Shown here: positions 16,446 to 25,239 of the stretch, piece after piece
Position numbering within the stretch: position 1 is the first letter of the stretch
Layout of the letters: each line of letters opens with the position of its first letter
Assembly: GCA_026713835.1 (NCBI GenBank)
Contig: JAPONP010000194.1
Span: 1-39,862 of the forward strand
DNA length: 39,862 nucleotides
Reading direction: 5' to 3'
Source: Bacteriovoracales bacterium
GTDB taxonomy: Bacteria; Bdellovibrionota; Bacteriovoracia; Bacteriovoracales; Bacteriovoracaceae
Notes under the pieces: generated by a model
What the model was told of the DNA's origin: nothing
Database searches by the model: none
What the model saw: the letters and a program-made list of their open reading frames with translations, nothing else
Translations under genes and position numbers: made by a program

Positions 16446-17204
16446 ATGAAGAAAAAGAACTGCTTTATTACATTCGCCATTCTATCCTTTCTTTTACCCT
16501 TTATGGCCGATGCCTCCATTCAGAAAATTAACAAAAAGATAAAATATCGGACATATTTTGGGAAATGTCCCTCAAGAGTTGTGGGTGAGATGGCCCTTCA
16601 ATTGGTAAAAGTTTTTGAACAAGAAGCCTCATTAAAATCAATAAAGGAAAAAATCCTTGAAGATAATTTAAAAGAACGCTACTACCTTTCATCCTACAAA
16701 ATCGATTACAATCCCGTAACTAAACTACTAAACCTTTCATTCGACTGTCCGACCCCTCTTATGAAAGCTCAAATATACAAAGGAAATGGTGTCAAATTTT
16801 ATAATGCAATACTTGTTGATAATGGACAACTATTTGACCCTAACTACGAAATGCTCCTTCGTTCGGAAAAAATTTTAAAAAATTCCCTACCGTCTCTAGC
16901 TCTCCCTGTAGGAGATCTTGACAAAAAAAATCAAGAAAAAGTGGCCAAGTTGATAAAAAAACTAGATTTAAACCTAAGAAAAAACTTATCTGAGGTCATT
17001 ATTAGTGAAGAAAATGACTTAACTATTATCTTTTCCATAAAAAATCGAGCATCTAATGCTTTTTTTGGTAAAAATAATTGGATTGAAAAATCAAAAAAAC
17101 TCAAGAAAATTATCGATTATATGGACAAAAAAGATAAAATTCCGGCCATTATTAACCTCACGAATGAAAAGAAAATAGTTGTCAAGTTCTCCGATAAATT
17201 TTAG
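16446..17204 (+). CDS. ftsQ: Divergent FtsQ/DivIB-like cell division protein
   Basis: Between murB and ftsA, exactly where ftsQ belongs. The 252-residue product has a basic N-terminus and one hydrophobic segment (about 6-22), which may be an anchor or a signal peptide (MADA could be a cleavage site). The rest is hydrophilic and periplasmic. FtsQ-like traits are the central LVDNGQLFDP followed by LPSLALPVGDL, as in the FtsQ beta-domain, and the C-terminal pattern IIFSIKNRASNAFFG...KLKKIIDYM...AIINLTNEKKIVVKF. The POTRA part is not obvious by eye and the FtsQ cytoplasmic tail is nearly absent. Position plus C-terminal pattern make FtsQ the best call; a structure prediction would be decisive. 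Confidence 0.62.
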   Translation: MKKKNCFITFAILSFLLPFMADASIQKINKKIKYRTYFGKCPSRVVGEMALQLVKVFEQEASLKSIKEKILEDNLKERYYLSSYKIDYNPVTKLLNLSFDCPTPLMKAQIYKGNGVKFYNAILVDNGQLFDPNYEMLLRSEKILKNSLPSLALPVGDLDKKNQEKVAKLIKKLDLNLRKNLSEVIISEENDLTIIFSIKNRASNAFFGKNNWIEKSKKLKKIIDYMDKKDKIPAIINLTNEKKIVVKFSDKF

Positions 17205-17238
17205 CATTTTATATAGGAGCTTATACCCTAGCTTCCTA

Positions 17239-17261
17239 AGTGCCCTATAGGAAAGGGCACT
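17239..17261 (+). promoter_or_regulatory. Hairpin in the ftsQ-ftsA gap
   Basis: AGTGCCCT (17239-17246) pairs with AGGGCACT (17254-17261), an 8-bp perfect stem with a 7-nt loop. It ends just before the ftsA ribosome site (GAGGAGAAAGGA, 17266-17277). There is no T-run after it, so it is less likely a terminator than a processing or translation-modulating element. Confidence 0.45.
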
Positions 17262-17282
17262 ATATGAGGAGAAAGGATTCTC

Positions 17283-18512
17283 ATGGAGAATAAACCAATT
17301 ATTGTTGGCCTCGATATTGGCACAACAAAAGTATGCACCATTGTCGCCACAAATAACTCTCGAGGGGAAATAGAGATTATCGGAGTCGGCTCCCATCCAA
17401 GCTATGGTCTAAAAAAAGGAGCCGTTGTTAATATCGATAAAACGATTAAATCAATTCATGCTTCCGTAGAAGAGGCCCGTCTTATGGCCGGGGTTGATAT
17501 CAATAAGGCCACCATAGGATTGGCAGGTAATCATATCTATAGCTTTAATAGCTCAGGGGTTGTCGCTATCAAGAATAAAGAGATTACTCATGATGATATT
17601 GAACGAGTTATGGAAGCGGCCAAAGCTGTTGTGATTCCAAGTGATCGGGAAATTATTCACGTTATTCCAAGAGAATTTCGCGTTGACAATATCCCCGGCA
17701 TAAAAAACCCGGAAGGCATGTGTGGAATCAGACTGGAGGCCCATGTCCATATCGTTACAGGCGCTATTCCTTTAATTCAAAACCTAATCAAATGTGTAGA
17801 GCATACAGGTATTATGGTAGAAAATATTATCCTTCAACCGATCGCCTCATCAGAGGCAGTTTTAAATAGTGAAGAAAAAGAATTGGGTGTTGCCCTTATC
17901 GATATCGGTGGAGGAACAACAGATCTTGCCATTTGGAAAGATGGGGCTTTAATCCACTCCCATATCATTCCGGTGGGAGGGAATCACTTTACAAATGATC
18001 TAGCCGTGGCCCTCCGAATCCCTCACACTGAAGCTGAAAGAGTCAAAATAAATCATGGAAGTGTCCTACCTGAAAAATTAGATCAATCGGCCCATATCGC
18101 AGTTCAAGGGTTAAGCGGAACCAAACCTCAAAAGGTCAGTCTCTCCCAAGTTACAAAAGTTTTAGGAGCAAGGGGAGAAGAACTTTTTAAAATTATTGCC
18201 GATATCATCGCCAAAAAAGGACTTAAAAATGAAATCCATGGCGGGTTTATTCTAACCGGTGGAGGAAGCCTGACGACCGGGATGCCGGAACTTGCAGAAT
18301 ACATTTTGGAAAAACCATCAAGGAAAGGAATCCCTATCCCATTTGATGGGATGACAAATATCATGCAAAACCCTCAATTTTCTACAGTATTAGGGTTACT
18401 CATAGATGCCCATCGTGCGATGGAAAATCCAATTCCCAAGAGTTCTCAACATTTAAATATTATAGGTCGTCTCGGAGATTCAATTAAAAATGTATTTCGA
18501 GATATTTTTTAA
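17283..18512 (+). CDS. ftsA: Cell division protein FtsA
   Basis: Actin-like ATPase that tethers FtsZ filaments to the inner membrane and recruits the divisome. The 409-residue product has the phosphate-1 loop GLDIGTTK (9-16), the 1C-domain region with [19 protein letters not shown], the phosphate-2 loop [11 protein letters not shown], and the adenosine motif LTGGGS. It ends in a short amphipathic helix ([15 protein letters not shown]), the membrane-targeting sequence. An A-rich AGGAG site lies before the ATG. It is followed by ftsZ after 29 nt. Confidence 0.97.
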   Translation: MENKPIIVGLDIGTTKVCTIVATNNSRGEIEIIGVGSHPSYGLKKGAVVNIDKTIKSIHASVEEARLMAGVDINKATIGLAGNHIYSFNSSGVVAIKNKEITHDDIERVMEAAKAVVIPSDREIIHVIPREFRVDNIPGIKNPEGMCGIRLEAHVHIVTGAIPLIQNLIKCVEHTGIMVENIILQPIASSEAVLNSEEKELGVALIDIGGGTTDLAIWKDGALIHSHIIPVGGNHFTNDLAVALRIPHTEAERVKINHGSVLPEKLDQSAHIAVQGLSGTKPQKVSLSQVTKVLGARGEELFKIIADIIAKKGLKNEIHGGFILTGGGSLTTGMPELAEYILEKPSRKGIPIPFDGMTNIMQNPQFSTVLGLLIDAHRAMENPIPKSSQHLNIIGRLGDSIKNVFRDIF

Positions 18513-18541
18513 TCTATTATGTATCAACGAGGAGTACAAAA

Positions 18542-19882
18542 ATGTTTGAAATGTCAGAAAATGAAAATATGGTAAGTGCAAAAATAAGAGTTATTGGTAT
18601 TGGTGGAGGTGGTTGTAATGCTGTCAACACAATGATTCGGGCCGGTCTTAGCGGCATTGAATATATTGTAACGAATACCGACGCTCAAGCTCTCAATGTT
18701 TCCCTTGCTCCAACAAAAATTCAATTAGGGACAGAAATAACAAAAGGGCTTGGGGCAGGGGCCAACCCGGAAATAGGTCGAAAAGCAGCTCTTGATGAAT
18801 ACGAAAAATTAAGTGAAGCTATCGAAGGTGCTGATATGGTTTTTGTCACCGCAGGAATGGGTGGTGGAACGGGAACGGGAGCCGCACCGGTCATCGCTAA
18901 GTTGGCCAAAGAACTCGGAGCCTTAACAGTTGGGGTTGTGACAAAGCCCTTTTCCTTTGAAGGGAAAAAGAGAATGAGGCAAGCCCTCGTTGGAATTGAT
19001 GATCTCCATGAATCCGTGGACTCTCTCATCACGATTCCAAATCAAAAACTTCTTCAGTTGGCGGGTGAAAATCTCTCTCTCATTGAAACCTTTAAAAAAG
19101 CTGATGAAGTTCTTCTCAATGCTGTTCAAGGGATATCTGACTTGATTAACAACACAGGGCTTATCAATGCCGATTTTGCAGATGTCAGTACAGTCATGGC
19201 CAATAAGGGTATCGCTTTAATGGGAACGGGTATTTCCACTGAGCCTGAACGGGCCATTAAAGCGGCCAATGAAGCCATTAGCTCACCACTACTTGAAGAT
19301 ATCACGATTGATGGAGCAACCGGAATCATCGTCAATATCTCCGGTGACAAATCTTTAACAACTCACGAAGCCAATGAAGCGATGACTCTTATCATGGAAG
19401 CAGCCGATGAAGATGCCGAAATCATTTTTGGTACCGTTATCGATGAAGCCTTAAAAGATGCCGTTAAAATTACGGTCATTGCAACGGGTCTTGCCGGAGA
19501 TGAAAAAGGGAAAACCCTCTCCCCAAAAGTCGAAGATAAAGTCACCGGGGCCCTGTCTCAACCCTCTCTATCCGAACCGAAAGCTGAATATGATCCCCCA
19601 AGACCAAAAGAAGATGAGATCAAGCCCCCTGTCAATCCAGATTCAGATCAGAGTATATTGGCCCTCAAAATACAAGAATCTTCAACCAAGCGCACTTTAA
19701 AAACAGAAGACCCGAACCAAAGTACGGATTATGAGAATAAATCCTATGACCTAGAAGATGAAAAGACTCATGAAGCCCCTTCCCATAGTCGAGCACAATC
19801 CATTGCCGAACGACTTGGGTTCATCAACAACTTCAAAGAAGATGAGTTTGATTCGCCAAGTTACCTCAGAAGAGACTCGTAA
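18542..19882 (+). CDS. ftsZ: Cell division GTPase FtsZ
   Basis: Tubulin homologue that forms the cytokinetic ring. The 446-residue product contains [14 protein letters not shown] (18-31), NTDAQAL (45-51), the tubulin signature GGGTGTG (107-113), and the T7-loop region DFADVSTVM with catalytic acidic residues. The GTPase core ends near residue 325, followed by a variable, charged linker of roughly 100 residues. The C-terminal peptide [14 protein letters not shown] matches the conserved FtsA-binding tail (usually D-x-PAFLR). GAGGAG precedes the ATG. It is the last gene of the dcw order. Confidence 0.98.
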   Translation: MFEMSENENMVSAKIRVIGIGGGGCNAVNTMIRAGLSGIEYIVTNTDAQALNVSLAPTKIQLGTEITKGLGAGANPEIGRKAALDEYEKLSEAIEGADMVFVTAGMGGGTGTGAAPVIAKLAKELGALTVGVVTKPFSFEGKKRMRQALVGIDDLHESVDSLITIPNQKLLQLAGENLSLIETFKKADEVLLNAVQGISDLINNTGLINADFADVSTVMANKGIALMGTGISTEPERAIKAANEAISSPLLEDITIDGATGIIVNISGDKSLTTHEANEAMTLIMEAADEDAEIIFGTVIDEALKDAVKITVIATGLAGDEKGKTLSPKVEDKVTGALSQPSLSEPKAEYDPPRPKEDEIKPPVNPDSDQSILALKIQESSTKRTLKTEDPNQSTDYENKSYDLEDEKTHEAPSHSRAQSIAERLGFINNFKEDEFDSPSYLRRDS

Positions 19883-19915
19883 AGGGGGTCGATTAAATTT
19901 TCGCTCTACAAAAAA

Positions 19916-20662
19916 ATGAGAGCAGAATACATTTTTAACTTGGCAGATTTTGATATTGAAGATGTTATCACCTTGGATGCCGACCAAACCCATCACCTCT
20001 CTCATGTCATCAGAATTAAAAAAGATAAAACGATCTTTTTATTTGATGGCCAAGGACTTTTCGGTCGAGGGATTATCGAATCCATAACTCATCAAAGTGT
20101 TTCCATTCGTCTTCAATCTAAAGAACAAAAAAATCGCCCCCATCTCACCGATTTGGCCTTGGGAGTTCCCAAAAAAACAGATTTTGACCTCTCCCTTAAA
20201 ATAGCCGTGGAACTTGGGGTGAATCAATTGATACCTTTAAAAACAGATTTCTCGCAAAAAAATTTTATTAAAAAAGAGCGCTTGGAAAAAATCTTTATTT
20301 CCTCGCTGAAACAATCCAATGCCTATTTTTTCCCTAAAGTTTTTGAAACGACGGTATGGGAAAAAATAGATTTATCCCCGTATGACCATATTTTTTGCTT
20401 TAGTCTCAAGCGATCTGATACCATCCAAAAAGAAAATTCAATGAATTTGGTGAAAAACCCCACTTACCGAAATCTTATTGTCATAGGCCCTGAAGGAGGC
20501 CTAAGTGAACGAGAAGAAAAGGCCCTTGCCCAATGTCCCCAACTCTTCTTTGTCAATCTTCCCTCCTATATACTCAAAACCACAACGGCCATTCCCACCG
20601 CATTGGGCTGGATTTTTTCCCATATAAGCCTTTCCCCCAATCCTCCGTTCAAATGCATCTAG
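19916..20662 (+). CDS. rsmE: 16S rRNA (uracil-1498-N3)-methyltransferase RsmE
   Basis: SPOUT-class SAM-dependent methyltransferase for m3U1498 of 16S rRNA. The 248-residue product has the N-terminal PUA-like domain (HHLSHVIRIKKD near 22-33) and the SPOUT knot with VIGPEGGLSEREEKAL and a final LPSYILKTTTAIPTAL, where LGxRILRxETA is usual. It lies 33 nt after ftsZ on the same strand with no strong ribosome site, so read-through from the dcw cluster is plausible. Confidence 0.93.
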   Translation: MRAEYIFNLADFDIEDVITLDADQTHHLSHVIRIKKDKTIFLFDGQGLFGRGIIESITHQSVSIRLQSKEQKNRPHLTDLALGVPKKTDFDLSLKIAVELGVNQLIPLKTDFSQKNFIKKERLEKIFISSLKQSNAYFFPKVFETTVWEKIDLSPYDHIFCFSLKRSDTIQKENSMNLVKNPTYRNLIVIGPEGGLSEREEKALAQCPQLFFVNLPSYILKTTTAIPTALGWIFSHISLSPNPPFKCI

Positions 20663-20751
20663 TCAAATTGTAACGACTCGTACATCTGGCAAAAACTTCA
20701 ACAAAGACAATCTCCAAATATTGCGATGCCCCCCCTTTTATGAGACGCTAG

Positions 20752-20760
20752 AAAGGAGGT
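20752..20760 (+). promoter_or_regulatory. Near-perfect Shine-Dalgarno deciding the start of the RDD gene
   Basis: AAAGGAGGT lies 5 nt before GTG 20766. It sits inside the frame that would be read from a TTG at 20721, so translation should begin at the GTG. The following GTACGAG (20759-20765) is the exact complement of CTCGTAC at 20677-20683, so a leader fold could cover the gap between ribosome site and start. Confidence 0.7.
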
Positions 20761-20765
20761 ACGAG

Positions 20766-21623
20766 GTGGAAACGACAGACTCAAATAAGACCCCCCCCAT
20801 CACGGGCCCTAATAAAAACAGGGATTTTTTGGCACTTCTTGAAGAGGATAGGGCTGAATTTCACTTCAGGCCACTGACCTCGGGCCTAGGTTTTGAAAAA
20901 CTCGATGAAAAAAAAGAAGAGCTTATCAAAAGAAAGGCCCTTCAAAGGCAATATCAGGCCAAAAAGGCGAAACCGCTAAAAATAATGGCCTCCATGGCCC
21001 CATCCCGTGGAGAATTGGCCCCGTTTTATGATGATCGCGCCCCTCATCCCATTCCGAAGATGACAGAAGCTCCTCAAACACAGACACAGATAAAATCTCA
21101 AGTCAAAATATCAAGACCTGATACCCAAAGAGAAGAATCCAATAATAACTTTTTGAAAAAAGCTCCCCTTGGATCTCGCCTCTTGGCCTACCTTATCGAT
21201 ATTGGAGTGATCGTATCGGTGATCGCATTGATTTTTATTCCTATACCTTTCGCTCTCGATATGAAAATGAAAGAGTTATTTTGGCCAACCGTTTTTAAAA
21301 ATTTTCATTTCCATCTTGGAGCCATTTTCATTATCAAGTACTTCTTTTACTTTACTTTTATGGATAGTACAAAATCCTCTTCTATAGGAAAATCCTTGAT
21401 GAAAATCAAAGTTTTTCACTCTTCAGGAAAAAAAGCCGATATTATCCAAATTTTCTTTAGAAGTTTTTTGAGCTTTTTTGACCCCCTATTTCTAGGTTTA
21501 TCCTGCGTTTATAATCTCAAAGAAGATTTATCCGAAACCCAAGCCTTCATAAGAACATCGAAAGCACCAATCGCACAAAACAACCAACAAAATAGATATT
21601 CTCAATCTATAGACGATGAATGA
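20766..21623 (+). CDS. RDD-family membrane protein with long cytoplasmic N-terminus
   Basis: Function unknown. GTG 20766 gives 285 residues. The first roughly 130 are hydrophilic, Lys/Glu/Pro-rich and probably disordered. The remainder is an RDD-type domain: GSRLLAYLIDIGVI (Arg and Asp of the RDD signature), two to three membrane helices, and GKSLMKIKVF followed by FFRSFLSFFDP. RDD proteins are small membrane proteins, some linked to cation/proton exchange, but no specific role can be assigned. The end overlaps rfaE2 by 8 nt, so the two are co-translated. Its neighbours give no clear functional clue beyond envelope biology. Confidence 0.75.
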   Translation: METTDSNKTPPITGPNKNRDFLALLEEDRAEFHFRPLTSGLGFEKLDEKKEELIKRKALQRQYQAKKAKPLKIMASMAPSRGELAPFYDDRAPHPIPKMTEAPQTQTQIKSQVKISRPDTQREESNNNFLKKAPLGSRLLAYLIDIGVIVSVIALIFIPIPFALDMKMKELFWPTVFKNFHFHLGAIFIIKYFFYFTFMDSTKSSSIGKSLMKIKVFHSSGKKADIIQIFFRSFLSFFDPLFLGLSCVYNLKEDLSETQAFIRTSKAPIAQNNQQNRYSQSIDDE

Positions 21624-22047
21624 AAAGACTCAAGGTATAGTTTTTACCAACGGATGCTTTGATCTCATTCATTCCGGGCATATTTCCTACTTGAAAGAAG
21701 CAAAAAGTAAAGGCCATTATCTTATCGTCGGCCTAAACTCCGATACAAGTGTAAAAAAAATCAAAGGGAATACACGTCCTATCAATAATCAAAGTGACAG
21801 AAAGTTTGTTTTAGAAAATTTAAAGCCCGTCGATCAAGTTATTATATTTGACGAAGAAACTCCTTATGAGCTTATAAAAAAAATCAAACCCGATATTCTT
21901 GTAAAAGGAGGCGACTGGAAAGTTGAAGATATTGTGGGCCATGATATCGTACTTAAAAATGGGGGGCGAGTCGAAAGTCTCCATTTCGTAGAAGATCGTT
22001 CAACAACTTCTATAATTGATAAAATCCGTCTGCAATATATTAAATAA
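21616..22047 (+). CDS. rfaE2: D-glycero-beta-D-manno-heptose 1-phosphate adenylyltransferase (RfaE2 / HldE C-domain)
   Basis: Cytidylyltransferase-like enzyme that makes ADP-heptose precursor for the LPS inner core. The 143-residue product is a stand-alone version of the HldE C-terminal domain. It has FTNGCFDLIHSGH (10-22, with HxGH nucleotide motif), GLNSDTSVKKIKG, RPINNQSDR, VKGGDW and EDRSTTSII near the C-terminus (EGRSTT in most members). The separate kinase domain (RfaE1) is not in this window. The start overlaps the RDD gene, and a hairpin follows the stop. A related glycerol-phosphate cytidylyltransferase is less likely given the KGGDW and RSTT motifs. Confidence 0.88.
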   Translation: MNEKTQGIVFTNGCFDLIHSGHISYLKEAKSKGHYLIVGLNSDTSVKKIKGNTRPINNQSDRKFVLENLKPVDQVIIFDEETPYELIKKIKPDILVKGGDWKVEDIVGHDIVLKNGGRVESLHFVEDRSTTSIIDKIRLQYIK

Positions 22048-22052
22048 AATTT

Positions 22053-22100
22053 TTCCCGATACCCGAGTATTACCTTCGGGAATTATTTCTTTTTATTACA
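22053..22100 (+). terminator. Probable Rho-independent terminator after rfaE2
   Basis: TTCCCGA (22053-22059) pairs with TCGGGAA (22076-22082); the internal CCCGA at 22062-22066 is an alternative left arm. The T-rich run ATTATTTCTTTTTATT follows. It separates rfaE2 from the flagellin transcript. Confidence 0.6.
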
Positions 22101-22230
22101 AAAAATTTTAAAGAAACTATTAAAAAAACCTGTTAAGGAATCCTTTTCACTTCCGATGCTTCGTTGAAGTTATTATCAAGATCGATTTCACCGATCAAAA
22201 AAATAGACAAGGTTGTTTATTTTAAATGTA

Positions 22231-22259
22231 CATGGAAGTCCCTTTCTAAGGAGGCTTTT
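22231..22259 (+). promoter_or_regulatory. Flagellin leader with strong RBS and two GGA motifs (candidate CsrA sites)
   Basis: AAGGAGG at 22248-22254 lies 5 nt before the flagellin ATG. A second GGA (in CATGGAAG, 22234-22236) lies 16 nt upstream. Paired GGA motifs with one over the ribosome site are the known layout of CsrA control of flagellin mRNA in FliW/CsrA systems; fliW and csrA are both present in this window. No binding is shown by sequence alone. A weak sigma-28-like match (TAAG at 22134, TCCGAT at 22152) is not strong enough to call. Confidence 0.5.
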
Positions 22260-23093
22260 ATGAGTTTAAGAATTGCAACTAATTTCAGTTCTCTTCTCGC
22301 TCAAAGAAATCTAAGTCAAGTGAAAACGAAGCAAGACAAGACCTTGCAAAAACTTGCTTCAGGAACGAGAATCACCCGTGCGTCAGATGATGCTGCCGGA
22401 TTGGCCATTTCAGAAAGAATGAGAGCGGTCATCCGTTCAACCAGTCAAGCGACTCGAAATGCCAATGACGGTATTGCACTTGTTCAAACGGCTGAAGGCG
22501 CACTTAATGAGCTTTCCAACATTTTGATTCGTCTAAGAGAACTTTCCATTCAGGCATCTTCTGACACCATAGGAGATGTTGGAAGGTCATTTTCAGACAA
22601 AGAATTCCAACAGCTTATTGAAGAAGTCAACCGTATTGCCCAATCAACCGATTTTAACGGAAGAAAACTTCTCAATGGACAAGGTGGAAAGGCAGATTTT
22701 CACATTGGAATTGATTCTGACATCGAACTAAGTCGTCTTTCCTACAGTGCCACAAAGTCGGATGTAAGGACGGCAACCCTTGGGCTTGAAGGGCTTAATA
22801 TCAAATCCAAAGAAGATGCCCTGGACAACCTCGTCACTCTCGATGAAGCTATTGATAATATCAATGGAAATCGTGCCGATCTTGGTGCCCTTCAAAGTAG
22901 ATTACAAAGTACTGTGAGAAACCTTCAGGTTAGCCAAGAAAACCTTGCTGAGGCCAATTCTCAAATTCGAGATGCGGACTTGGCCCATGAAACAACCGAG
23001 TTGGCCAAAAATAGCATTCTAAGCAACTCAGGCATTTCAGTCTTGGCCCAAGCGAATGCAGCACCGAATACGGCCCTCAGACTATTAACCTAG
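22260..23093 (+). CDS. fliC: Flagellin (short, D0-D1 type)
   Basis: Structural subunit of the flagellar filament. ATG 22260 is set by AAGGAGG 5 nt upstream and by the canonical N-terminus (SLRIATNFSSLLAQRNL); an upstream TTG at 22164 would add 32 unrelated residues. The 277-residue protein contains only the conserved terminal regions: LASGTRITRASDDAAGLAIS, NDGIALVQTAEGALNE and LRELSIQAS at the N-side, and GALQSRLQSTVRNL, ENLAEANSQIRDADLA and a C-terminal VLAQANAAPNTALRLL. There is almost no variable D2/D3 domain. It is monocistronic, between two hairpins. Expected control is by sigma-28 (FlgM is encoded here) and by CsrA/FliW. Confidence 0.96.
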   Translation: MSLRIATNFSSLLAQRNLSQVKTKQDKTLQKLASGTRITRASDDAAGLAISERMRAVIRSTSQATRNANDGIALVQTAEGALNELSNILIRLRELSIQASSDTIGDVGRSFSDKEFQQLIEEVNRIAQSTDFNGRKLLNGQGGKADFHIGIDSDIELSRLSYSATKSDVRTATLGLEGLNIKSKEDALDNLVTLDEAIDNINGNRADLGALQSRLQSTVRNLQVSQENLAEANSQIRDADLAHETTELAKNSILSNSGISVLAQANAAPNTALRLLT

Positions 23094-23122
23094 ATCGCTC
23101 CTTTTAAAACTTATAGAAGCCG

Positions 23123-23150
23123 TCCCCTTGCGTAGGCAAGGGGATCTTCT
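23123..23150 (+). terminator. Flagellin terminator hairpin
   Basis: TCCCCTTGC (23123-23131) pairs with GCAAGGGGA (23136-23144), a 9-bp perfect stem with a GTAG loop, 30 nt after the flagellin stop. A moderately T-rich tail (TCTTCT) follows. Confidence 0.7.
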
Positions 23151-23267
23151 CCAACTCTAAAACCCATACAAACCCATGCAAATATCTGAAAATAAAGAGA
23201 TTTAAGACGTATCCCCCACTAAATACAAGCTGTTTTCAAGTCTTTTATTCAGTGATAGAGTGTGAAG

Positions 23268-23618
23268 ATGCAAGAGACACAGGACTTCGAACCCATCATT
23301 GCCATTACGGATAAGGCACAAAAAAAGCTCATTGAGATCGTCAACACATCTTCTCTGGGCAAAGACCATGGAGTTAGGATCGGTGTCGTGGGAGGGGGAT
23401 GCAGTGGGCTTTCCTATCATATCGATTTTGACCTCTTAAAAGATCATGACAATATTATTGAAATTGAAGTCGCTAAGGTTTTTATAGACCCCAAATCGGC
23501 CATTTATCTAAAAGATACAACCCTAGATTTCCAAGACGGGCTCAATGGAAAGGGATTTATCTTTCAAAATCCAAATGCAACCAATACTTGTGGATGTGGC
23601 GAATCTTTTTCTGTCTGA
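23268..23618 (+). CDS. A-type iron-sulfur carrier protein (ErpA/IscA/HesB family)
   Basis: Small Fe-S cluster carrier delivering clusters to apo-proteins. ATG 23268 gives 116 residues; a GTG two codons earlier is equally possible. The three ligand cysteines are present: one in VVGGGCSGLSY (about residue 46) and two in the terminal NTCGCGESF. FIDPKSAIYLKDTTLDFQDGL is the typical middle segment. ErpA, IscA and SufA cannot be separated by eye. The next gene, 19 nt downstream, encodes a YgfZ-type protein, a known genetic partner of A-type carriers, so the pair looks like a small Fe-S module. Confidence 0.92.
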   Translation: MQETQDFEPIIAITDKAQKKLIEIVNTSSLGKDHGVRIGVVGGGCSGLSYHIDFDLLKDHDNIIEIEVAKVFIDPKSAIYLKDTTLDFQDGLNGKGFIFQNPNATNTCGCGESFSV

Positions 23619-23637
23619 TGGTTTCTTTCAATAAGAA

Positions 23638-25239
23638 ATGAATAAGATAAATTTTCAAGATACTCTTTACCAACTTCAATATGGCTCCCTCTTCTGTCTC
23701 ATTAAAGGTCATTCTCTCGTCCGAATCTTTGGAAAAGATGCAGAAAAATTTCTCCAAGGACAACTTTCTAATGATGTCTCAAAACTGACCTCCGGTAAGG
23801 CCCAAATGAATTGTCGTTTAACCATAAAGGGAAAAATTCAAAACTTTTTTTCCCTCGCTCGATTTGATTCCGACTTCTATATTTTTATCAAAGACCACTG
23901 GGCCCAAGAACTCTCAAAAGAATTGAATCGATATATCATAGCCGAGGATGTCCAATTGGAAATATTTCGATCAGGCGAATTTGTGACCCAAATCGGTGCT
24001 GATATTATGCCCTCTCGTGAACATATTCCAATCCACCTTCTAGGCCATCAAGGTCATATCGTTGATGAAAATGAAAAGAATATAAAGGCCCCTATTTACC
24101 CCTTAGAAAGCTTAAAAAAAGAGGCCGTCTATTCCGGTTTTCCCATTTGGGGAAAAAGTGTCCAAAAAACAGATTTTATTAACGAAACTCCTCTTAATCT
24201 CTACGGAATATCCTACGAAAAGGGCTGTTTTTTTGGGCAAGAAACACCATCAAAAATAAATAGTGGACGAGGGGCCCTTCACTTTCCCTGCCTAGTCAAA
24301 GTGGATGCTCATTTATCCCAATGCCTAAAAGAAACCTCAATTGAAGGCTCCGATATCTTCGTTTCAGGCCAAAAGATTGGAAATGTTATCGATTATTTGA
24401 TTGAGGAAGATATCATCTACTGTAAACTTAAAAGACCCTATCGTATTCTCGGTCAAAAGCTATCATTTGACATTTCTGGAATGTCTTTTCAAGGGGTATT
24501 GGTCAAATTTCCCACTATTGGCTGGATGAATGACCGTGAGTTATCTCAGCATTTATTTTTAGAAGCCAGTCAGTTGTATCACAAAAAAAATGACCCCAAG
24601 ACGGCCACTCGGCTCCTGGAGCGGGCCATTCAATTAAATCCAAAAAATCCCGATGCCCATGAAGCTCTCGGTGTCATATTGGGCCATCAAAAAAAATATG
24701 ATGAGGCCATTGATATGATGAAAAAATTGGCCAAAATCGATCCCGATTCCATTATGTCCCATACCAACCTTTCACTCTTTTATATGAAAATAGGAGATAT
24801 TGAAAAGGCTGAAGAGTATAAGGCCCAAGCAGCGCTTTTGGGAATGAAATTGGCCGCCAAAAAGGCGAAGGAGAAAAAAAATCGAGAACTTACCCGAAAA
24901 GAAAAAAAAGAAGAATTGACCAAAAGAATGAAGATGTACCATCAAGTTCTTAATATCGACCCTGCCGATTCCCTTGCCCACTACAATCTAGCCAATATCT
25001 ATTTTGAAAATGACGATCTTCAAAGATCCATCGAACATTCCCGCCAGGCCCTCGAATCAAACCATCGATATTCTATGGCCTACCTCCTCTTGGGCAAGGC
25101 CCTTGAAAAAAGCGGTGAAAAAAAGGAAGCCAAGGATATTTACCATAAAGGCTTAGAAATTGCGGCCCTCCAAGGAGAAACCGTACCCGCCAACAAAATG
25201 CAAGCCAAGCTTTCGGGAATGGAAACCGACAATACTTAG
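23638..25239 (+). CDS. ygfZ: YgfZ/GcvT-like folate-binding protein fused to TPR repeats
   Basis: Residues 1 to about 290 are a YgfZ-type domain (aminomethyltransferase fold without glycine-cleavage function, involved in tetrahydrofolate-dependent Fe-S cluster maintenance). It opens with RIFGKDAEKFLQGQLSNDV and carries the signature KGCFFGQE (195-202). From about 305 to 510 come TPR-like helix pairs: LFLEASQLYHKKNDPKTA, ALGVILGHQKKYDEAI, NLSLFYMKIGDIEKAEEY, then a Lys/Glu-rich helix, then LAHYNLANIYFENDDLQRSI and AYLLLGKALEKSGEKKEA. The total of 533 residues is far longer than typical YgfZ (about 330). The frame is uninterrupted, so it is a real fusion. It follows the A-type carrier gene and ends in the shared palindrome with fliW. 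Confidence 0.85.
   Translation: MNKINFQDTLYQLQYGSLFCLIKGHSLVRIFGKDAEKFLQGQLSNDVSKLTSGKAQMNCRLTIKGKIQNFFSLARFDSDFYIFIKDHWAQELSKELNRYIIAEDVQLEIFRSGEFVTQIGADIMPSREHIPIHLLGHQGHIVDENEKNIKAPIYPLESLKKEAVYSGFPIWGKSVQKTDFINETPLNLYGISYEKGCFFGQETPSKINSGRGALHFPCLVKVDAHLSQCLKETSIEGSDIFVSGQKIGNVIDYLIEEDIIYCKLKRPYRILGQKLSFDISGMSFQGVLVKFPTIGWMNDRELSQHLFLEASQLYHKKNDPKTATRLLERAIQLNPKNPDAHEALGVILGHQKKYDEAIDMMKKLAKIDPDSIMSHTNLSLFYMKIGDIEKAEEYKAQAALLGMKLAAKKAKEKKNRELTRKEKKEELTKRMKMYHQVLNIDPADSLAHYNLANIYFENDDLQRSIEHSRQALESNHRYSMAYLLLGKALEKSGEKKEAKDIYHKGLEIAALQGETVPANKMQAKLSGMETDNT

Noticed and set aside
17239-17261. Terminator between ftsQ and ftsA
   Set aside because: The 8-bp stem has no T-run and ftsA follows directly with its own ribosome site, so it is listed only as a possible regulatory hairpin.
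22134-22159. Sigma-28 promoter for flagellin
   Set aside because: TAAG and TCCGAT at about 14-nt spacing match the consensus only weakly; not strong enough to annotate.
22164-22259. N-terminal extension of flagellin from an upstream TTG
   Set aside because: A strong Shine-Dalgarno and the canonical flagellin N-terminus place the start at 22260.
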